Below are positions 8,648 through 16,695 of a stretch of DNA of 35,359 nt, piece after piece. The notes under the pieces were generated by a model. It was not told the origin of the DNA, did not search any database, and was given only the letters and a program-made list of their open reading frames with translations. Source of the DNA: Bacillota bacterium (GTDB lineage: Bacteria > Bacillota > Sulfobacillia > JAJZYS01 > JAJYTV01). Position 1 is the stretch's first letter. Every line of letters starts with the position of its first letter. The position numbers were made by a program, and so were the translations under genes. The stretch lies in assembly GCA_021793645.1 (NCBI GenBank), contig JAJYSJ010000026.1:1-35359 (forward strand), in the 5' to 3' direction.

Positions 8648-8673
8648 CCCCCGAGGTACGCTCGCCTTGGGGG
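8648..8673 (+). terminator. GC-rich hairpin after the Lon-like gene
   Basis: CCCCCGAGG (8648-8656) pairs with CCTTGGGGG (8665-8673), with one G-T pair and an 8-nt loop, 9 nt after the stop. There is no T-run, so it is a weak or factor-dependent terminator. Confidence 0.45.
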
Positions 8674-8730
8674 GTGGCAACAGCTGACAACAGTCTCAGC
8701 ATGTATCCGCGACTAGTAGCATTTGCGTAG

Positions 8731-9216
8731 GGAGGTGAAGCAGCACGCAAGTTCACCAAGCCTATCGCTACGAGCTGGATCCAAACGATCGAGACCTGCA
8801 GTCTTGCGGACCTGCAGGAGGCGGACGCGATCATCACCGGGTCCCCAACCCTCTTCGGTATCATGACGCATGGACTGAAGGCGCTTTGGGACCAGACCGG
8901 AGACCTCTGGCAAGAGCGTGCGCTCTACGGAAAGGTCGGCGCAGCCTTTTGCAGCACCTCGACACCCCATGGCGGCCAAGAGATGACGATCTGGTCACTG
9001 CTCTTGCCCATGATGCACCATGGGATGTTGATCTGCCCGCCCGGCGACGGTGACCCGAGCTACTTCGCCGCGGCGTCTCCCTACGGCGCGACGCAGCTCA
9101 GCGGGCCGGATTCGGAGCGCGGCATGGGCGATGAGGAGGAGCAGTCGGCCATCTTCCTCGGCCGGCGCGTTGCCGAGGTTGCAAGGCAGTTGTCGCCTGC
9201 ACCCGCAGTGCGCTAG
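8731..9216 (+). pseudogene. WrbA-like flavodoxin-fold flavoprotein, 5'-truncated
   Basis: The frame gives about 160 residues resembling the central and C-terminal parts of WrbA-type NAD(P)H:quinone oxidoreductases: ADAIITGSPTLFG, LKALWDQTGDLW, FCSTSTPHGGQE and the ASPYGA region near the end. WrbA proteins bind FMN and reduce quinones. The first 45-50 residues, with the phosphate-binding SxTGNT loop that anchors FMN, are absent. An in-frame TAG sits at 8728-8730 and the Lon-like gene's terminator leaves no room upstream. The first in-frame ATG is at 8863, inside the fold; GGAGGTG at 8731-8737 has no start codon at the right distance. It is most likely a remnant. It sits just upstream of the FMN riboswitch. 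Confidence 0.7.
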
Positions 9217-9341
9217 CGGTAGGAGAGATCCCTAGTCACGGCGGATTGCGGAACTAGGGCACACCGCTACGCTGGGCGCAATCGGCAGCCCGATAGTGTA
9301 AGCCCGGGCCCATGCCCAGCTTGCCGTCGGTCGGCAAATCC

Positions 9342-9371
9342 TTGCCGGACCGCGCGTACAAGTGGTAGGAT
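9342..9371 (+). promoter_or_regulatory. putative promoter of the riboflavin operon
   Basis: TTGCCG (9342-9347) and TAGGAT (9366-9371) are separated by 18 nt and lie about 28 nt upstream of the FMN aptamer, the expected place for the riboswitch-controlled transcript to start. Confidence 0.5.
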
Positions 9372-9398
9372 GACGGCACAAAACGCATAGGTGCCATA

Positions 9399-9529
9399 TC
9401 CTCCTTCAGGGTCCGGTGCAATTCCGTACCGGCGGTGATGGCCGAGAGGCCAAGCCCGCGAACCCCAGGCAGCTGGGGCCGATCCGGTGAAATTCCGGAG
9501 CCGACCGTTAAAGTCGGGATGGAAGAAGG
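9399..9529 (+). promoter_or_regulatory. FMN riboswitch (RFN element)
   Basis: The conserved RFN blocks appear in order: CTTCAGGG at the 5' side, then a GGTGCAATTCC-like block, ACCGGCGGT, GAGGCCAAGCCCGCGA, a variable hairpin, CCGGTGAAATTCCGGAGCC, then GACCGTTAAAGTC and GGATGGAAGAAG closing the junction. The RNA binds FMN and lowers expression of riboflavin genes when FMN is plentiful. A terminator at 9551-9579 and ribD follow directly, which indicates transcription attenuation; masking of the ribD ribosome binding site is not excluded. Confidence 0.97.
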
Positions 9530-9550
9530 GGCTTTAGGACGTCATGCCCT

Positions 9551-9579
9551 AGGACCCGAGGAAGGACTCCTTGGGTCCT
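9551..9579 (+). terminator. FMN riboswitch expression-platform terminator
   Basis: AGGACCCGAGGA (9551-9562) pairs with TCCTTGGGTCCT (9568-9579) around a 5-nt loop and is followed by a T-rich TTTACTTTT. It lies between the aptamer and ribD, as expected for an FMN-dependent terminator. Confidence 0.88.
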
Positions 9580-9606
9580 TTACTTTTGCTGCGGGAGGGT
9601 GATCGC

Positions 9607-10704
9607 ATGTCTTCGCCGGAGGACCTGCGCCATATGCGCTCCGCGCTGGATCTGGCGACTGCTGCGGATGGCCGCATGTCGCCGAATCCCCGGGTCGGCG
9701 CCGTGTTGGTGCAGAACGGTGAAGTGGTCGGCCGCGGCTGGCATCGCGGTCCCGGAACACCGCACGCAGAGATCGAGGCGCTGCGCGAGGCCAAAGAGCG
9801 CGCAAGGGGCGCAACGCTCTACGTCACACTCGAACCCTGCCGGCACTTCGGGCGCACGCCCCCCTGCACCGCCGCCCTGATCTCGGCAGGCGTCTCCCGC
9901 ATCGTCGCCGCAATCGAGGACCCGAACCCCGCAGAACAAGGCAAGGGCATCGCGGAGTTGCGCCAAGCGGGCATCGACGTGGCGGTAGGCCTGGAGGCCG
10001 AAGCGGCGGAGGAGATGAACCGCGCCTACTTCACCTGGCGGCGCACCGGGCGGCCGATGGTCACCGCCAAGTGGGCGGCGGCGCTCTGCGGACATGCCGC
10101 CGCACGCACCGGCGAAAGCCTCTATATCACCGGCCCCGACGCGAGACGCACAGTGCACGCTCTGCGCGCTGCGCACGACGCTGTGCTCGTGGGGATCGGC
10201 ACGGTGCTCGCGGACGACCCGCAGCTGACCGTGCGGGATGCACCCGGGGACCACCCGGTCCGGGTAGTCCTCGACAGCAGGCTGCGCACACCTCCCGACG
10301 CGCGCATACTGACCTCCCCCGGCACAGCTTTGATCTGCGCTGCGGAGGACGCCGACCCGCACCGCAGGGCGGCTCTCGAGGAGCGCGGCGCGCAAGTGCT
10401 TGTCTTCCCCAGCGGACCAGAGTTGCCGCTTGCTGACGTACTCCGGGAACTCGGCCGACACGACATCCTGTCTGTGCTCGTCGAGGGGGGGCCAACTGTG
10501 CTTGGGCGGCTCTTCGACGAGGCGCTCGTCGACCGGGTCAGCGCGTTCTTCGCGCCGCTCGTGCTGGGAGGGAGCGACGGGCTCGCTGCCGTTGGTGGGG
10601 TCGGTGCTCCCCGGCCCGCAGAGGGCGTGCGGCTGCGCGACGTGGTATGGCAGCAGCTCGGACAGGACATCTACTGCAGCGGCACCGTGGAAAGAGGTCG
10701 ATGA
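9607..10704 (+). CDS. ribD: RibD: bifunctional pyrimidine deaminase/reductase
   Basis: Catalyses the second and third steps of riboflavin synthesis: deamination of the GTP-derived pyrimidine, then reduction of its ribosyl side chain. The deaminase domain (about 1-145) has the zinc site HAE (His53, Glu55) and PCRHFGRTPPC (Cys78, Cys87). The NADPH-dependent reductase domain (about 148-365) has GESLYITG and VGIGTVLADDP. The normally conserved SLDG motif at its start reads ALCG, with Cys161 replacing the usual Asp. Length (365 residues) is normal. ATG 9607 is 7 nt after GGGAGG. It is the first gene of the FMN-riboswitch operon and lies 3 bp before ribE. Confidence 0.97.
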   Translation: MSSPEDLRHMRSALDLATAADGRMSPNPRVGAVLVQNGEVVGRGWHRGPGTPHAEIEALREAKERARGATLYVTLEPCRHFGRTPPCTAALISAGVSRIVAAIEDPNPAEQGKGIAELRQAGIDVAVGLEAEAAEEMNRAYFTWRRTGRPMVTAKWAAALCGHAAARTGESLYITGPDARRTVHALRAAHDAVLVGIGTVLADDPQLTVRDAPGDHPVRVVLDSRLRTPPDARILTSPGTALICAAEDADPHRRAALEERGAQVLVFPSGPELPLADVLRELGRHDILSVLVEGGPTVLGRLFDEALVDRVSAFFAPLVLGGSDGLAAVGGVGAPRPAEGVRLRDVVWQQLGQDIYCSGTVERGR

Positions 10705-10707
10705 GGA

Positions 10708-11301
10708 TTGTTCACCGGTTTGGTTGCCGAAGTGGGCAGGATCACCGCACTGGATCCTACGTCCGGAGGGGCACGCCTCAGCGTCGCCGCATCCTTTGGC
10801 AATGACCTAGCCATCGGGGAGTCCGTAGCGGTATCCGGCTGCTGTCTGACCGTCGTCGAACACCGCGACGATGGATTCCGAGCGGATCTCAGCCTGGAGA
10901 CGCTGCGGCGCACGGCCTTCACGGCGTGGGGCAAGGGCGCACCCGTCAACCTAGAACGCGCACTGCGCGCTCAGGACCGGCTCGGCGGCCACATCGTGCA
11001 GGGGCACGTGGATGCGCTCGGGCAGGTCATCTCCCTCGGTGAGGAAGGCGATGGGTATCGCCTCAGCGTTGCGGTCCCCCCCTCCCTGCGGCGCTACGTC
11101 GCACCGCAAGGTTCACTGACCGTCAACGGCATCAGCCTGACGGTGGCAGACTACGCAGAGGGCACCGCCGCATTCGCGATCATCCCCCACACGTTCTCGA
11201 ACACAGACCTTTGGGCGCGCAAGCCCGGCGACGACGTTCATCTGGAAGTCGACGTGATCGCGCGCTACCTCGAATCCCTGCATCGAGCCGAGGAGGCGTA
11301 G
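10708..11301 (+). CDS. ribE: RibE: riboflavin synthase, alpha subunit type
   Basis: Converts two molecules of 6,7-dimethyl-8-ribityllumazine into riboflavin and the pyrimidine precursor. The 197 residues form the two tandem lumazine-binding barrels: [10 protein letters not shown] at the N-terminus, SGCCLTV in the first repeat, [10 protein letters not shown] at the junction and VNGISLTV in the second. The start is a TTG three bases after the ribD stop, with an AGAGGT about 11 nt upstream inside ribD, so translation is probably coupled to ribD. It is followed at 2 bp by ribBA. Confidence 0.97.
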   Translation: MFTGLVAEVGRITALDPTSGGARLSVAASFGNDLAIGESVAVSGCCLTVVEHRDDGFRADLSLETLRRTAFTAWGKGAPVNLERALRAQDRLGGHIVQGHVDALGQVISLGEEGDGYRLSVAVPPSLRRYVAPQGSLTVNGISLTVADYAEGTAAFAIIPHTFSNTDLWARKPGDDVHLEVDVIARYLESLHRAEEA

Positions 11302-11303
11302 CG

Positions 11304-12500
11304 ATGTTCGCGAAAGTACAGGACGCGGTCGCCGATATTCGGGCAGGCCGCATGGTGATCGTCATCGACGACGCAGATCGCGAGAACGAGGGGGACCTCG
11401 TTGCAGCCGCGGAACTGGCGACTCCGGAGACAATCACGTTCATGGTGACCATGGGGCGAGGGCTAGTCTGCCTTCCGCTTGCTCCAGAACGAGTGCGCCA
11501 ACTGCGATTGCAGCCGATGGTGCTGCAGAACACCGAACACTGGGAAACGGCCTTCACCGTCTCCATTGACGCGCGCGGGGTCTCGACCGGTATCTCAGCC
11601 GCCGACAGAGCCCTCACGGCGCGCCTCACCGCAGACCCCAAGATCGGACCGGAAGGCTTCTTGCAGCCTGGTCACATCTTCCCTTTGGAAGCCCAGCCGG
11701 GCGGCGTCCTAAAGCGCGCGGGGCATACGGAAGCCGCCGTGGATCTCGCGCGCATGGCAGGTCTTGCGCCCGCGGGCGTGATCTGCGAAGTGATGAACGA
11801 TGACGGCACGATGGCCCGAACGGCTGACCTCCTCGCCTTCGCCGAGCGGCACGGACTCAAGGTCGTGACGATCGCCGACATCATCCGCTACCGGCACCAG
11901 ACGGAGCGGCTGATCGAACGCTTCGGCGAGGCGGAGCTTCCGACCAAGTTCGGTCACTTCAAGGCGATCGCATTCGAGGACGTGCTGCACCGCAACTCCC
12001 ACTTGGCACTCGTCAAGGGGGACGTCGACGATGGGCGTCCCGTACTCTGCCGCATGCACTCCGAATGCCTCACCGGCGACGTGCTCGGCTCGCTGCGCTG
12101 CGACTGCGGCGACCAGTTGGAAGCGGCGATGGAGCAGATCGAGCAGGAGGGGCGCGGCGTACTGATCTATCTACGCGGCCATGAAGGGCGCGGCATCGGC
12201 CTCGCACCGAAGATTCAGGCCTATGCGCTGCAGGACAGCGGGCTCGACACGGTAGAGGCGAACCTCCGTCTCGGGTATCCGCCAGATCTGCGAGACTACG
12301 GGATCGGCGCCCAGATTCTCGTAGACCTCGGCGTTCGGCAGCTGCGGCTGCTCACCAACAATCCCCGAAAAGTGGCGGGGCTCGAAGGGTACGGCATCGA
12401 AATCGTCGAACGCGTGCCGATCGAGATCGCGCACCGGCCGGAGAATCAGCGCTACTTGGAGACAAAACGCAGCAAGCTCGGTCACCTGCTGACCGAGTAG
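11304..12500 (+). CDS. ribBA: RibBA: 3,4-dihydroxy-2-butanone-4-phosphate synthase / GTP cyclohydrolase II
   Basis: A bifunctional enzyme making both riboflavin building blocks. The N-terminal domain (about 1-200) converts ribulose 5-phosphate to dihydroxybutanone phosphate and has [11 protein letters not shown] for Mg2+ and substrate. The C-terminal domain opens GTP and carries the zinc cysteines Cys255, Cys266 and Cys268, with the 11- and 2-residue spacing of E. coli RibA, plus [11 protein letters not shown]. At 398 residues it is full length. ATG 11304 follows GAGGAGG by 7 nt. It is the third gene of the operon, called ribA in Bacillus subtilis. Confidence 0.97.
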   Translation: MFAKVQDAVADIRAGRMVIVIDDADRENEGDLVAAAELATPETITFMVTMGRGLVCLPLAPERVRQLRLQPMVLQNTEHWETAFTVSIDARGVSTGISAADRALTARLTADPKIGPEGFLQPGHIFPLEAQPGGVLKRAGHTEAAVDLARMAGLAPAGVICEVMNDDGTMARTADLLAFAERHGLKVVTIADIIRYRHQTERLIERFGEAELPTKFGHFKAIAFEDVLHRNSHLALVKGDVDDGRPVLCRMHSECLTGDVLGSLRCDCGDQLEAAMEQIEQEGRGVLIYLRGHEGRGIGLAPKIQAYALQDSGLDTVEANLRLGYPPDLRDYGIGAQILVDLGVRQLRLLTNNPRKVAGLEGYGIEIVERVPIEIAHRPENQRYLETKRSKLGHLLTE

Positions 12501-12518
12501 CAAAAGGGAGAGAGAAAT

Positions 12519-12977
12519 GTGCGCGAACTGCGCGGCAGACCCCAGGGAACCGGCTTTCGCGTGGCCATCGTGGCGTCTCGCTACAACGAGATGCTGGTTC
12601 GCCAGATGATCGACGGAGCCCATGACACCTTGCTGGAAGCCGGGGTGAAGGAGGAGGACATCGTTCTCGTTCGCGTCCCGGGGGCCTTTGAACTGCCGGC
12701 GGCCGCACGCCGCCTGGCAGATACGGGCCAGCTGCACGCGATCGTCGTGCTGGGCGTTGTGCTGCGGGGCGAAACCTATCACTTCGAAGTGGTGGCGCAG
12801 TCTTGCGCGCAGGGGATTCAGCAGATTGCGCTCGGCGCCAAGGTAGGGTTCGGATTCGGCGTCCTCACGGTGGACACCATCGAGCAAGGGCTGGCCCGCG
12901 CAGGCCTTAAGGAAAACAAGGGCAAGGAAGCAGCCGAGACGGCGTTGGAGATGGCCCGTCTGCTGACGACGATCTAA
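12519..12977 (+). CDS. ribH: RibH: 6,7-dimethyl-8-ribityllumazine synthase
   Basis: Condenses the ribityl-aminopyrimidine with dihydroxybutanone phosphate to the lumazine precursor; the family forms pentamers or 60-subunit capsids. The 152-residue protein has SRYNEMLV at the N-terminus, PGAFELP in the middle, GETYHFEVV with the catalytic histidine, and GVLTVDT in place of the more common GVLTTDT. GTG at 12519 follows AAAGGGAG by 8 nt; an ATG two bases earlier is out of frame. It is the fourth gene of the riboflavin operon. Confidence 0.96.
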   Translation: MRELRGRPQGTGFRVAIVASRYNEMLVRQMIDGAHDTLLEAGVKEEDIVLVRVPGAFELPAAARRLADTGQLHAIVVLGVVLRGETYHFEVVAQSCAQGIQQIALGAKVGFGFGVLTVDTIEQGLARAGLKENKGKEAAETALEMARLLTTI

Positions 12978-12978
12978 C

Positions 12979-13599
12979 ATGGGCGAGCAAGACGACGTCG
13001 CGTTTGTGCGCGATCGCTTCCGTGAGAACGCCAAATACTTCGACCGCGAGCCCGTACTGATTGCCGCATTAGGCTTTCGCCGCCTGCGTCGCTTCGTCGC
13101 GGCCGAGGCCCAGGGCGTGACGCTGGAGGTCGCGGTGGGGACGGGACTCAACCTGCCCTACTACCCCAGGGGCATCGCGCTGACCGGCATCGACCTCAGT
13201 CCCGAAATGCTCTCCTACGCTGCGGCCCGGGCCCGCCAGCTAGGCATCCCCGTGAATCTGCTGGAGGGAGACGCCGCGGCGTTACCCTTTCCCGACCAAA
13301 GCTTCGATACGGTGATCGAAACGTTCTCCGGCTGCACCTTTCCGGATCCGGTGGCGGCCTACCGCGAGATGCGCAGGGTGCTGCGCCCCGGCGGCCAGCT
13401 GCTGCTCGCGGAGCACGGGCGCGGCGACCGCTCGCTGGTGGGGCGCCTTCTGGATCGCTTCGCACCTGGCCACTACCGCAGCACCGCGTGCCATTTGAAT
13501 CGCAGTCCCCTGGACCTCGTGAAGGCTGCAGGGTGGCAGCCCCAGGTTCTGCACCGCGGTGCTGCGGGTGTGCTCATCGCTCTGCGTGCAACAGTCTAG
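12979..13599 (+). CDS. class I SAM-dependent methyltransferase
   Basis: A 206-residue cytoplasmic methyltransferase of the Methyltransf_11/UbiE kind. Motif I is LEVAVGTGLNLPYY (about 49-62), the acidic GIDLSPEML segment binds the adenosine ribose, and LPFPDQSFDTV followed by REMRRVLRPGG are the usual post-I motifs. This pattern resembles phospholipid N-methyltransferase and menaquinone methyltransferase relatives, but the substrate cannot be assigned. Its ATG is one base after the ribH stop, so it is almost certainly cotranscribed with the riboflavin genes. It ends convergently with the glycosyltransferase gene, sharing the CTAG at 13596-13599. Confidence 0.9.
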   Translation: MGEQDDVAFVRDRFRENAKYFDREPVLIAALGFRRLRRFVAAEAQGVTLEVAVGTGLNLPYYPRGIALTGIDLSPEMLSYAAARARQLGIPVNLLEGDAAALPFPDQSFDTVIETFSGCTFPDPVAAYREMRRVLRPGGQLLLAEHGRGDRSLVGRLLDRFAPGHYRSTACHLNRSPLDLVKAAGWQPQVLHRGAAGVLIALRATV

Positions 13600-14672
13600 C
13601 GGCTCAAGGACCAGGCGCGCGCAGATTGCGCGGCAGCCTCGATCCGGTCGACAACCAGCCCTGGATCGTACGGGCGCACCGCACGGCGGCACAGATCTGG
13701 CGATGGCAGCGCACGGGTTCCGTCGGCAAGCTCCTGGAGGATGCCGGCAAGCTTGCCGATGTCCTCACCGGGGTACAGCCAGCCACCCCCGCCGCGCAGG
13801 AACTCCTCCGGACCGCCCGACATGCTTGAAACCACGGGCACGCCGCGCGCAAGCGCTTCCGCGGCCGCAACGCCGAACCCTTCGTAGTCGGATGTAAGCA
13901 CGAGTGCCGTTGCGCTCTCTACGTGTACCCAGGGGTCCTCTTGCCAGCCGCGCCACGCAACCCGGTCGGCAATACCAAGCGACACTGCGAGGCTGCCCAT
14001 GTCCGCTGCCTGCGGCCCGTCGCCGAAGACTGTAAGGCGCCATGGCACCGTCACTCGCGCGATCGCCTGCAGCAGGCGGTCGAGACGCTTTTCCGGCGAG
14101 AGCCGCCCGAGATAGACGAACTCCGCTTGTCGGGTGGGCCGCCGTACCGGTGAAACGCCAAGGCGCACCGGGTTGCCAATATAGAAGACCGGTTGGCCCG
14201 CCAGCACACTGGAGTGCAGCGAGGCCTCAACCGAGCGGGAAATAGCCAGGTGCGCATCGGCGCAGAGCAGTGGCGACGCTTCGCCGTAGGCCGCCAAGGG
14301 GCCGTGCAGCCACGAGAGGATCAAGGGCGCGTCCTTGCCGATGCCTGCCGCCAAGCGGGCGATCAGGCTGAAGATCGGCGTGTGCGTCGCAAGGATGACG
14401 TCCGGGCGGCTTGCGGAGTCGTGCAATGCCATATACCCGAGCGCCCAGCGCAAGAGGTCTGGTTCCGCTTCGTAGCGCAGCATGCCACCGAAGGCGGTTG
14501 CATCGTAGTGGACAAGCGGCAGGCCCTGCGCCCAGTCGGGATGCTCCGAAGGCTGTGCTTGAAGGATCCGCACCGCGTGGCCTCGCCTGCGCAGTGTGCG
14601 TCCGACGGTCGCGACGACCCGTTCAAGTCCTCCCTGCCCGAGCGCCGATCCAAGAACGATGTCCCAGTTCAC
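13596..14672 (-). CDS. GT4-type (GT-B fold) glycosyltransferase
   Basis: A 358-residue glycosyltransferase of the Glycos_transf_1 family, which moves a sugar from a nucleotide-sugar donor to a cell-envelope acceptor. The C-terminal Rossmann half carries YLGRLSPEKRLDRLL (about 193-207) and the donor-binding SDYEGFGVAAAEALARGVPVV segment with the E-x7-E pattern. The N-terminal half starts with a GGLERVV loop typical of the acceptor domain. I chose GTG at 14672, 7 nt after AAAGGGAG; longer frames run into the upstream gene. The upstream gene's TGA overlaps this GTG as GTGA, so translation is coupled. Confidence 0.9.
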   Translation of the reverse strand: MNWDIVLGSALGQGGLERVVATVGRTLRRRGHAVRILQAQPSEHPDWAQGLPLVHYDATAFGGMLRYEAEPDLLRWALGYMALHDSASRPDVILATHTPIFSLIARLAAGIGKDAPLILSWLHGPLAAYGEASPLLCADAHLAISRSVEASLHSSVLAGQPVFYIGNPVRLGVSPVRRPTRQAEFVYLGRLSPEKRLDRLLQAIARVTVPWRLTVFGDGPQAADMGSLAVSLGIADRVAWRGWQEDPWVHVESATALVLTSDYEGFGVAAAEALARGVPVVSSMSGGPEEFLRGGGGWLYPGEDIGKLAGILQELADGTRALPSPDLCRRAVRPYDPGLVVDRIEAAAQSARAWSLSR

Positions 14673-15703
14673 GGCCGAACTCCCTTTCGCTGCGGCGGCA
14701 GATAGGAGAGCGCCTCCAAGAGACGGCCCGCGGCCGTGCGCCGCGCAGCGCGCGCGCGCTGCCCCTGCCTGCGCGCGATGTCTGGGAGGCCCTGACGCTT
14801 CGCGGCGCTCAGTGCGCCGGCCATCTCGCCAGGATCCAGCGGCAGCGCGGCATCCCCCTCCAGAAGATCGCGCGCACCCGTCGCTCCTGCAGCGGCGACA
14901 ACCGGCAAACCGCGAGCGACGGCCTCCGCAATGGCTGCCGTCTCCGATCCGCGATCCGACGTGACAACACAGAGCGACGCGCAATCTACCGCACTCCATG
15001 GATCGCCAGCGGGCAGGAGGCTGCAGCGGTCAGCCTCACTCCAATGCACAGCCCGATTTATATCGGCTGCGTCGACCAGATCCACGCTTCCCACCGCGAG
15101 CGACCAGTCACTCGGGAGTCGGCGCAGGGCCTCGAGGAGGAGATGCAGCCCTCCAGCTTCATCCGGGAGCCCGATCCAGAGCAGGCGCACGCCCGTGCGC
15201 GGCCCTGGGAGCCGGCCGAGCTGCGGCACCGGACGCGGGGCAAGTGCCACCGGCCGCTGCGGATCCGGCAGCGCACGAAGCCGCGCGGCATGGGCTCTGC
15301 TCGGGGCTAGATGCAGATCTGCATATTGGGCCAGCGAAGCCTCCGCTCCCTCGAGCCCAGGCAGCCAGGAGATCAGGGCGACCTCCGTTTGATACCCCAA
15401 TGCCAGGCGGGCGATGGCCAGGTCGCCGGGCTGATCCACGCAAAGCAGGACATCCACCGGTTGACGGGCGAGCTGAACGCGGAGTCCGAGCGGCAGTCGC
15501 CAATTCCTCTGCCAAACAGCTGTCCAAGGCGCTGTGATCGCCGGGTCGTAGGCATGCGTTCGGAGGCCAGGCGCCGCTGCCGGTTCCGCCACGAGCACCT
15601 GCGGCTCGATCCCCCCTTCTTCCAGAGCCCCGCAGATGCCCAAGGCCACCCGCAGGCCCATAGGCGACAACGTAGGTGCACAGTAGTGCAAGGCGATACG
15701 CAC
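14669..15703 (-). CDS. glycosyltransferase, GT4-like
   Basis: A 344-residue protein with the two-domain layout of GT-B enzymes. The N-terminus has a GGIEPQVLV-like segment. The C-terminal half contains VRLLWIGLPDEAGGLHLLLEAL and SETAAIAEAVARGLPVVAAAG, matching the E-x7-E donor site less tightly than its neighbour. GTG at 15703 follows GGGAGGG by 7 nt. It heads a two-gene unit with the next glycosyltransferase (4-bp overlap), which suggests sequential sugar addition to one glycan, for example in exopolysaccharide, glycolipid or S-layer glycan synthesis. Donor and acceptor are unknown. Confidence 0.82.
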   Translation of the reverse strand: MRIALHYCAPTLSPMGLRVALGICGALEEGGIEPQVLVAEPAAAPGLRTHAYDPAITAPWTAVWQRNWRLPLGLRVQLARQPVDVLLCVDQPGDLAIARLALGYQTEVALISWLPGLEGAEASLAQYADLHLAPSRAHAARLRALPDPQRPVALAPRPVPQLGRLPGPRTGVRLLWIGLPDEAGGLHLLLEALRRLPSDWSLAVGSVDLVDAADINRAVHWSEADRCSLLPAGDPWSAVDCASLCVVTSDRGSETAAIAEAVARGLPVVAAAGATGARDLLEGDAALPLDPGEMAGALSAAKRQGLPDIARRQGQRARAARRTAAGRLLEALSYLPPQRKGVRP

Positions 15704-15762
15704 AAGCGGTCCCTCCCCACGGCATCACCATGCTATGCGCAAAGGTCGGCTGCCGCCGAAAG

Positions 15763-15799
15763 CGTTAGAAGCCCCGGCATAATTGCCGGGGCTTCTAAC
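15763..15799 (-). terminator. strong hairpin between abrB-like gene and glycosyltransferases
   Basis: A perfect 17-bp stem (CGTTAGAAGCCCCGGCA with its complement) with a 3-nt loop lies 20 nt beyond the stop of the minus-strand AbrB-like gene. The following minus-strand bases are CTTTC, a short T-stretch. It separates the regulator transcript from the glycosyltransferase pair. Confidence 0.8.
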
Positions 15800-15818
15800 G
15801 GACCGGAACCTGCGGCTT

Positions 15819-16079
15819 TCAGCCAGCGCGCTCGCTCATCGCGTGGAGCTCAGCCGCACAGGTCACGCATACGTTCTTGCCGTGGAAGTGCGTCATGTCA
15901 GAAGCGTTGCCGCAGAAGATGCAGGCGGGCTCGTACTTCTTGAGGATGACCTGCTCGCCATCGACGTAGATCTCCAGGGAGTCCTTGTCCGTAATGCCCA
16001 AGGTGCGCCGCAGCTCGATTGGCAACACGACGCGACCAAGGTCGTCCACCTTACGGACGATACCAGTAGACTTTAACAT
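15819..16079 (-). CDS. AbrB/SpoVT-family transition-state regulator with a Cys4 C-terminal tail
   Basis: An 86-residue DNA-binding protein. Residues 1-50 (KSTGIVRKVDDLGRVVLP, then ELRRTLGI and LEIYVDGE) are nearly the swapped-hairpin DNA-binding domain of Bacillus AbrB, a global repressor of stationary-phase genes. The AbrB C-terminal dimerisation domain is replaced by about 35 residues with two CxxC pairs (Cys53/Cys56 and Cys71/Cys74), which look like a small zinc ribbon. The ATG start is preceded by GAGGTGA. Zinc binding is inferred. The targets are unknown, but the surrounding envelope and transport genes are plausible. Confidence 0.93.
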   Translation of the reverse strand: MLKSTGIVRKVDDLGRVVLPIELRRTLGITDKDSLEIYVDGEQVILKKYEPACIFCGNASDMTHFHGKNVCVTCAAELHAMSERAG

Positions 16080-16166
16080 ACCGGAAGTTCACCTCAGCTT
16101 TACCGTTTCTTCGATTTACTTTACCACAGACAATCCCCGTTGTCTTCCTTTGCATGCAGTGTCTGC

Positions 16167-16499
16167 CTATACCGACAGACGATGCGCCAATAAGTAAGCC
16201 GTAAGCAGTACGGCACTGAGTGCGACCGCGCCGCCCGCAGCGATTGCAAGGGTGGGACGCGGGTGCCCCTCGTGCGGATAGCGCGACTCCCGCCAAAAGC
16301 GCGCGGCGGCCAGGATGGCAAAGAGTCCTCCGCTCGCGGTGAGCAGCGCTCCCAGAATTGTGCCGGCCGTGGATGTGCTCCGGTACAGGAACCAATCGAA
16401 CCGTGCGACGACGAATCCGAATGCCATGATCGAGACCGATGTGCGGATCCAGGCGAGAAATGTGCGCTCTGCCGCAAGCTTTTCCTGGACATCGGCCAA
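16167..16499 (-). CDS. DUF202-family small membrane protein
   Basis: A 110-residue protein with the DUF202 N-terminal signature (LAAERTFLAWIRTSVSI) and three predicted transmembrane helices near residues 17-37, 45-65 and 85-107. The family's function is not established. I chose TTG at 16499 because GGGGAGGAGG lies 9 nt upstream and the family begins close to this point; the open frame to 16766 is not supported. It lies upstream of the AbrB-like gene on the same strand with an 87-bp gap, so it may share or precede its promoter region. Confidence 0.85.
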   Translation of the reverse strand: MADVQEKLAAERTFLAWIRTSVSIMAFGFVVARFDWFLYRSTSTAGTILGALLTASGGLFAILAAARFWRESRYPHEGHPRPTLAIAAGGAVALSAVLLTAYLLAHRLSV

Positions 16500-16695
16500 C
16501 TCCGAAACCCTCCTCCCCCTAGGAACTCTCTCCCAAATCCCCATCGCGCGACCTGTCCATGGAAGGAAAGCACAACTATTAGGCGAACAGAAATCGCCGG
16601 AGGCGGCATATGCGAAGCGGCAAATGTCGCTGCCGGATAGGGGCCGAACGCCGCCTTCCGGCCGAAGGACGGATCGAAGGAAAGGAGATGCGGCG

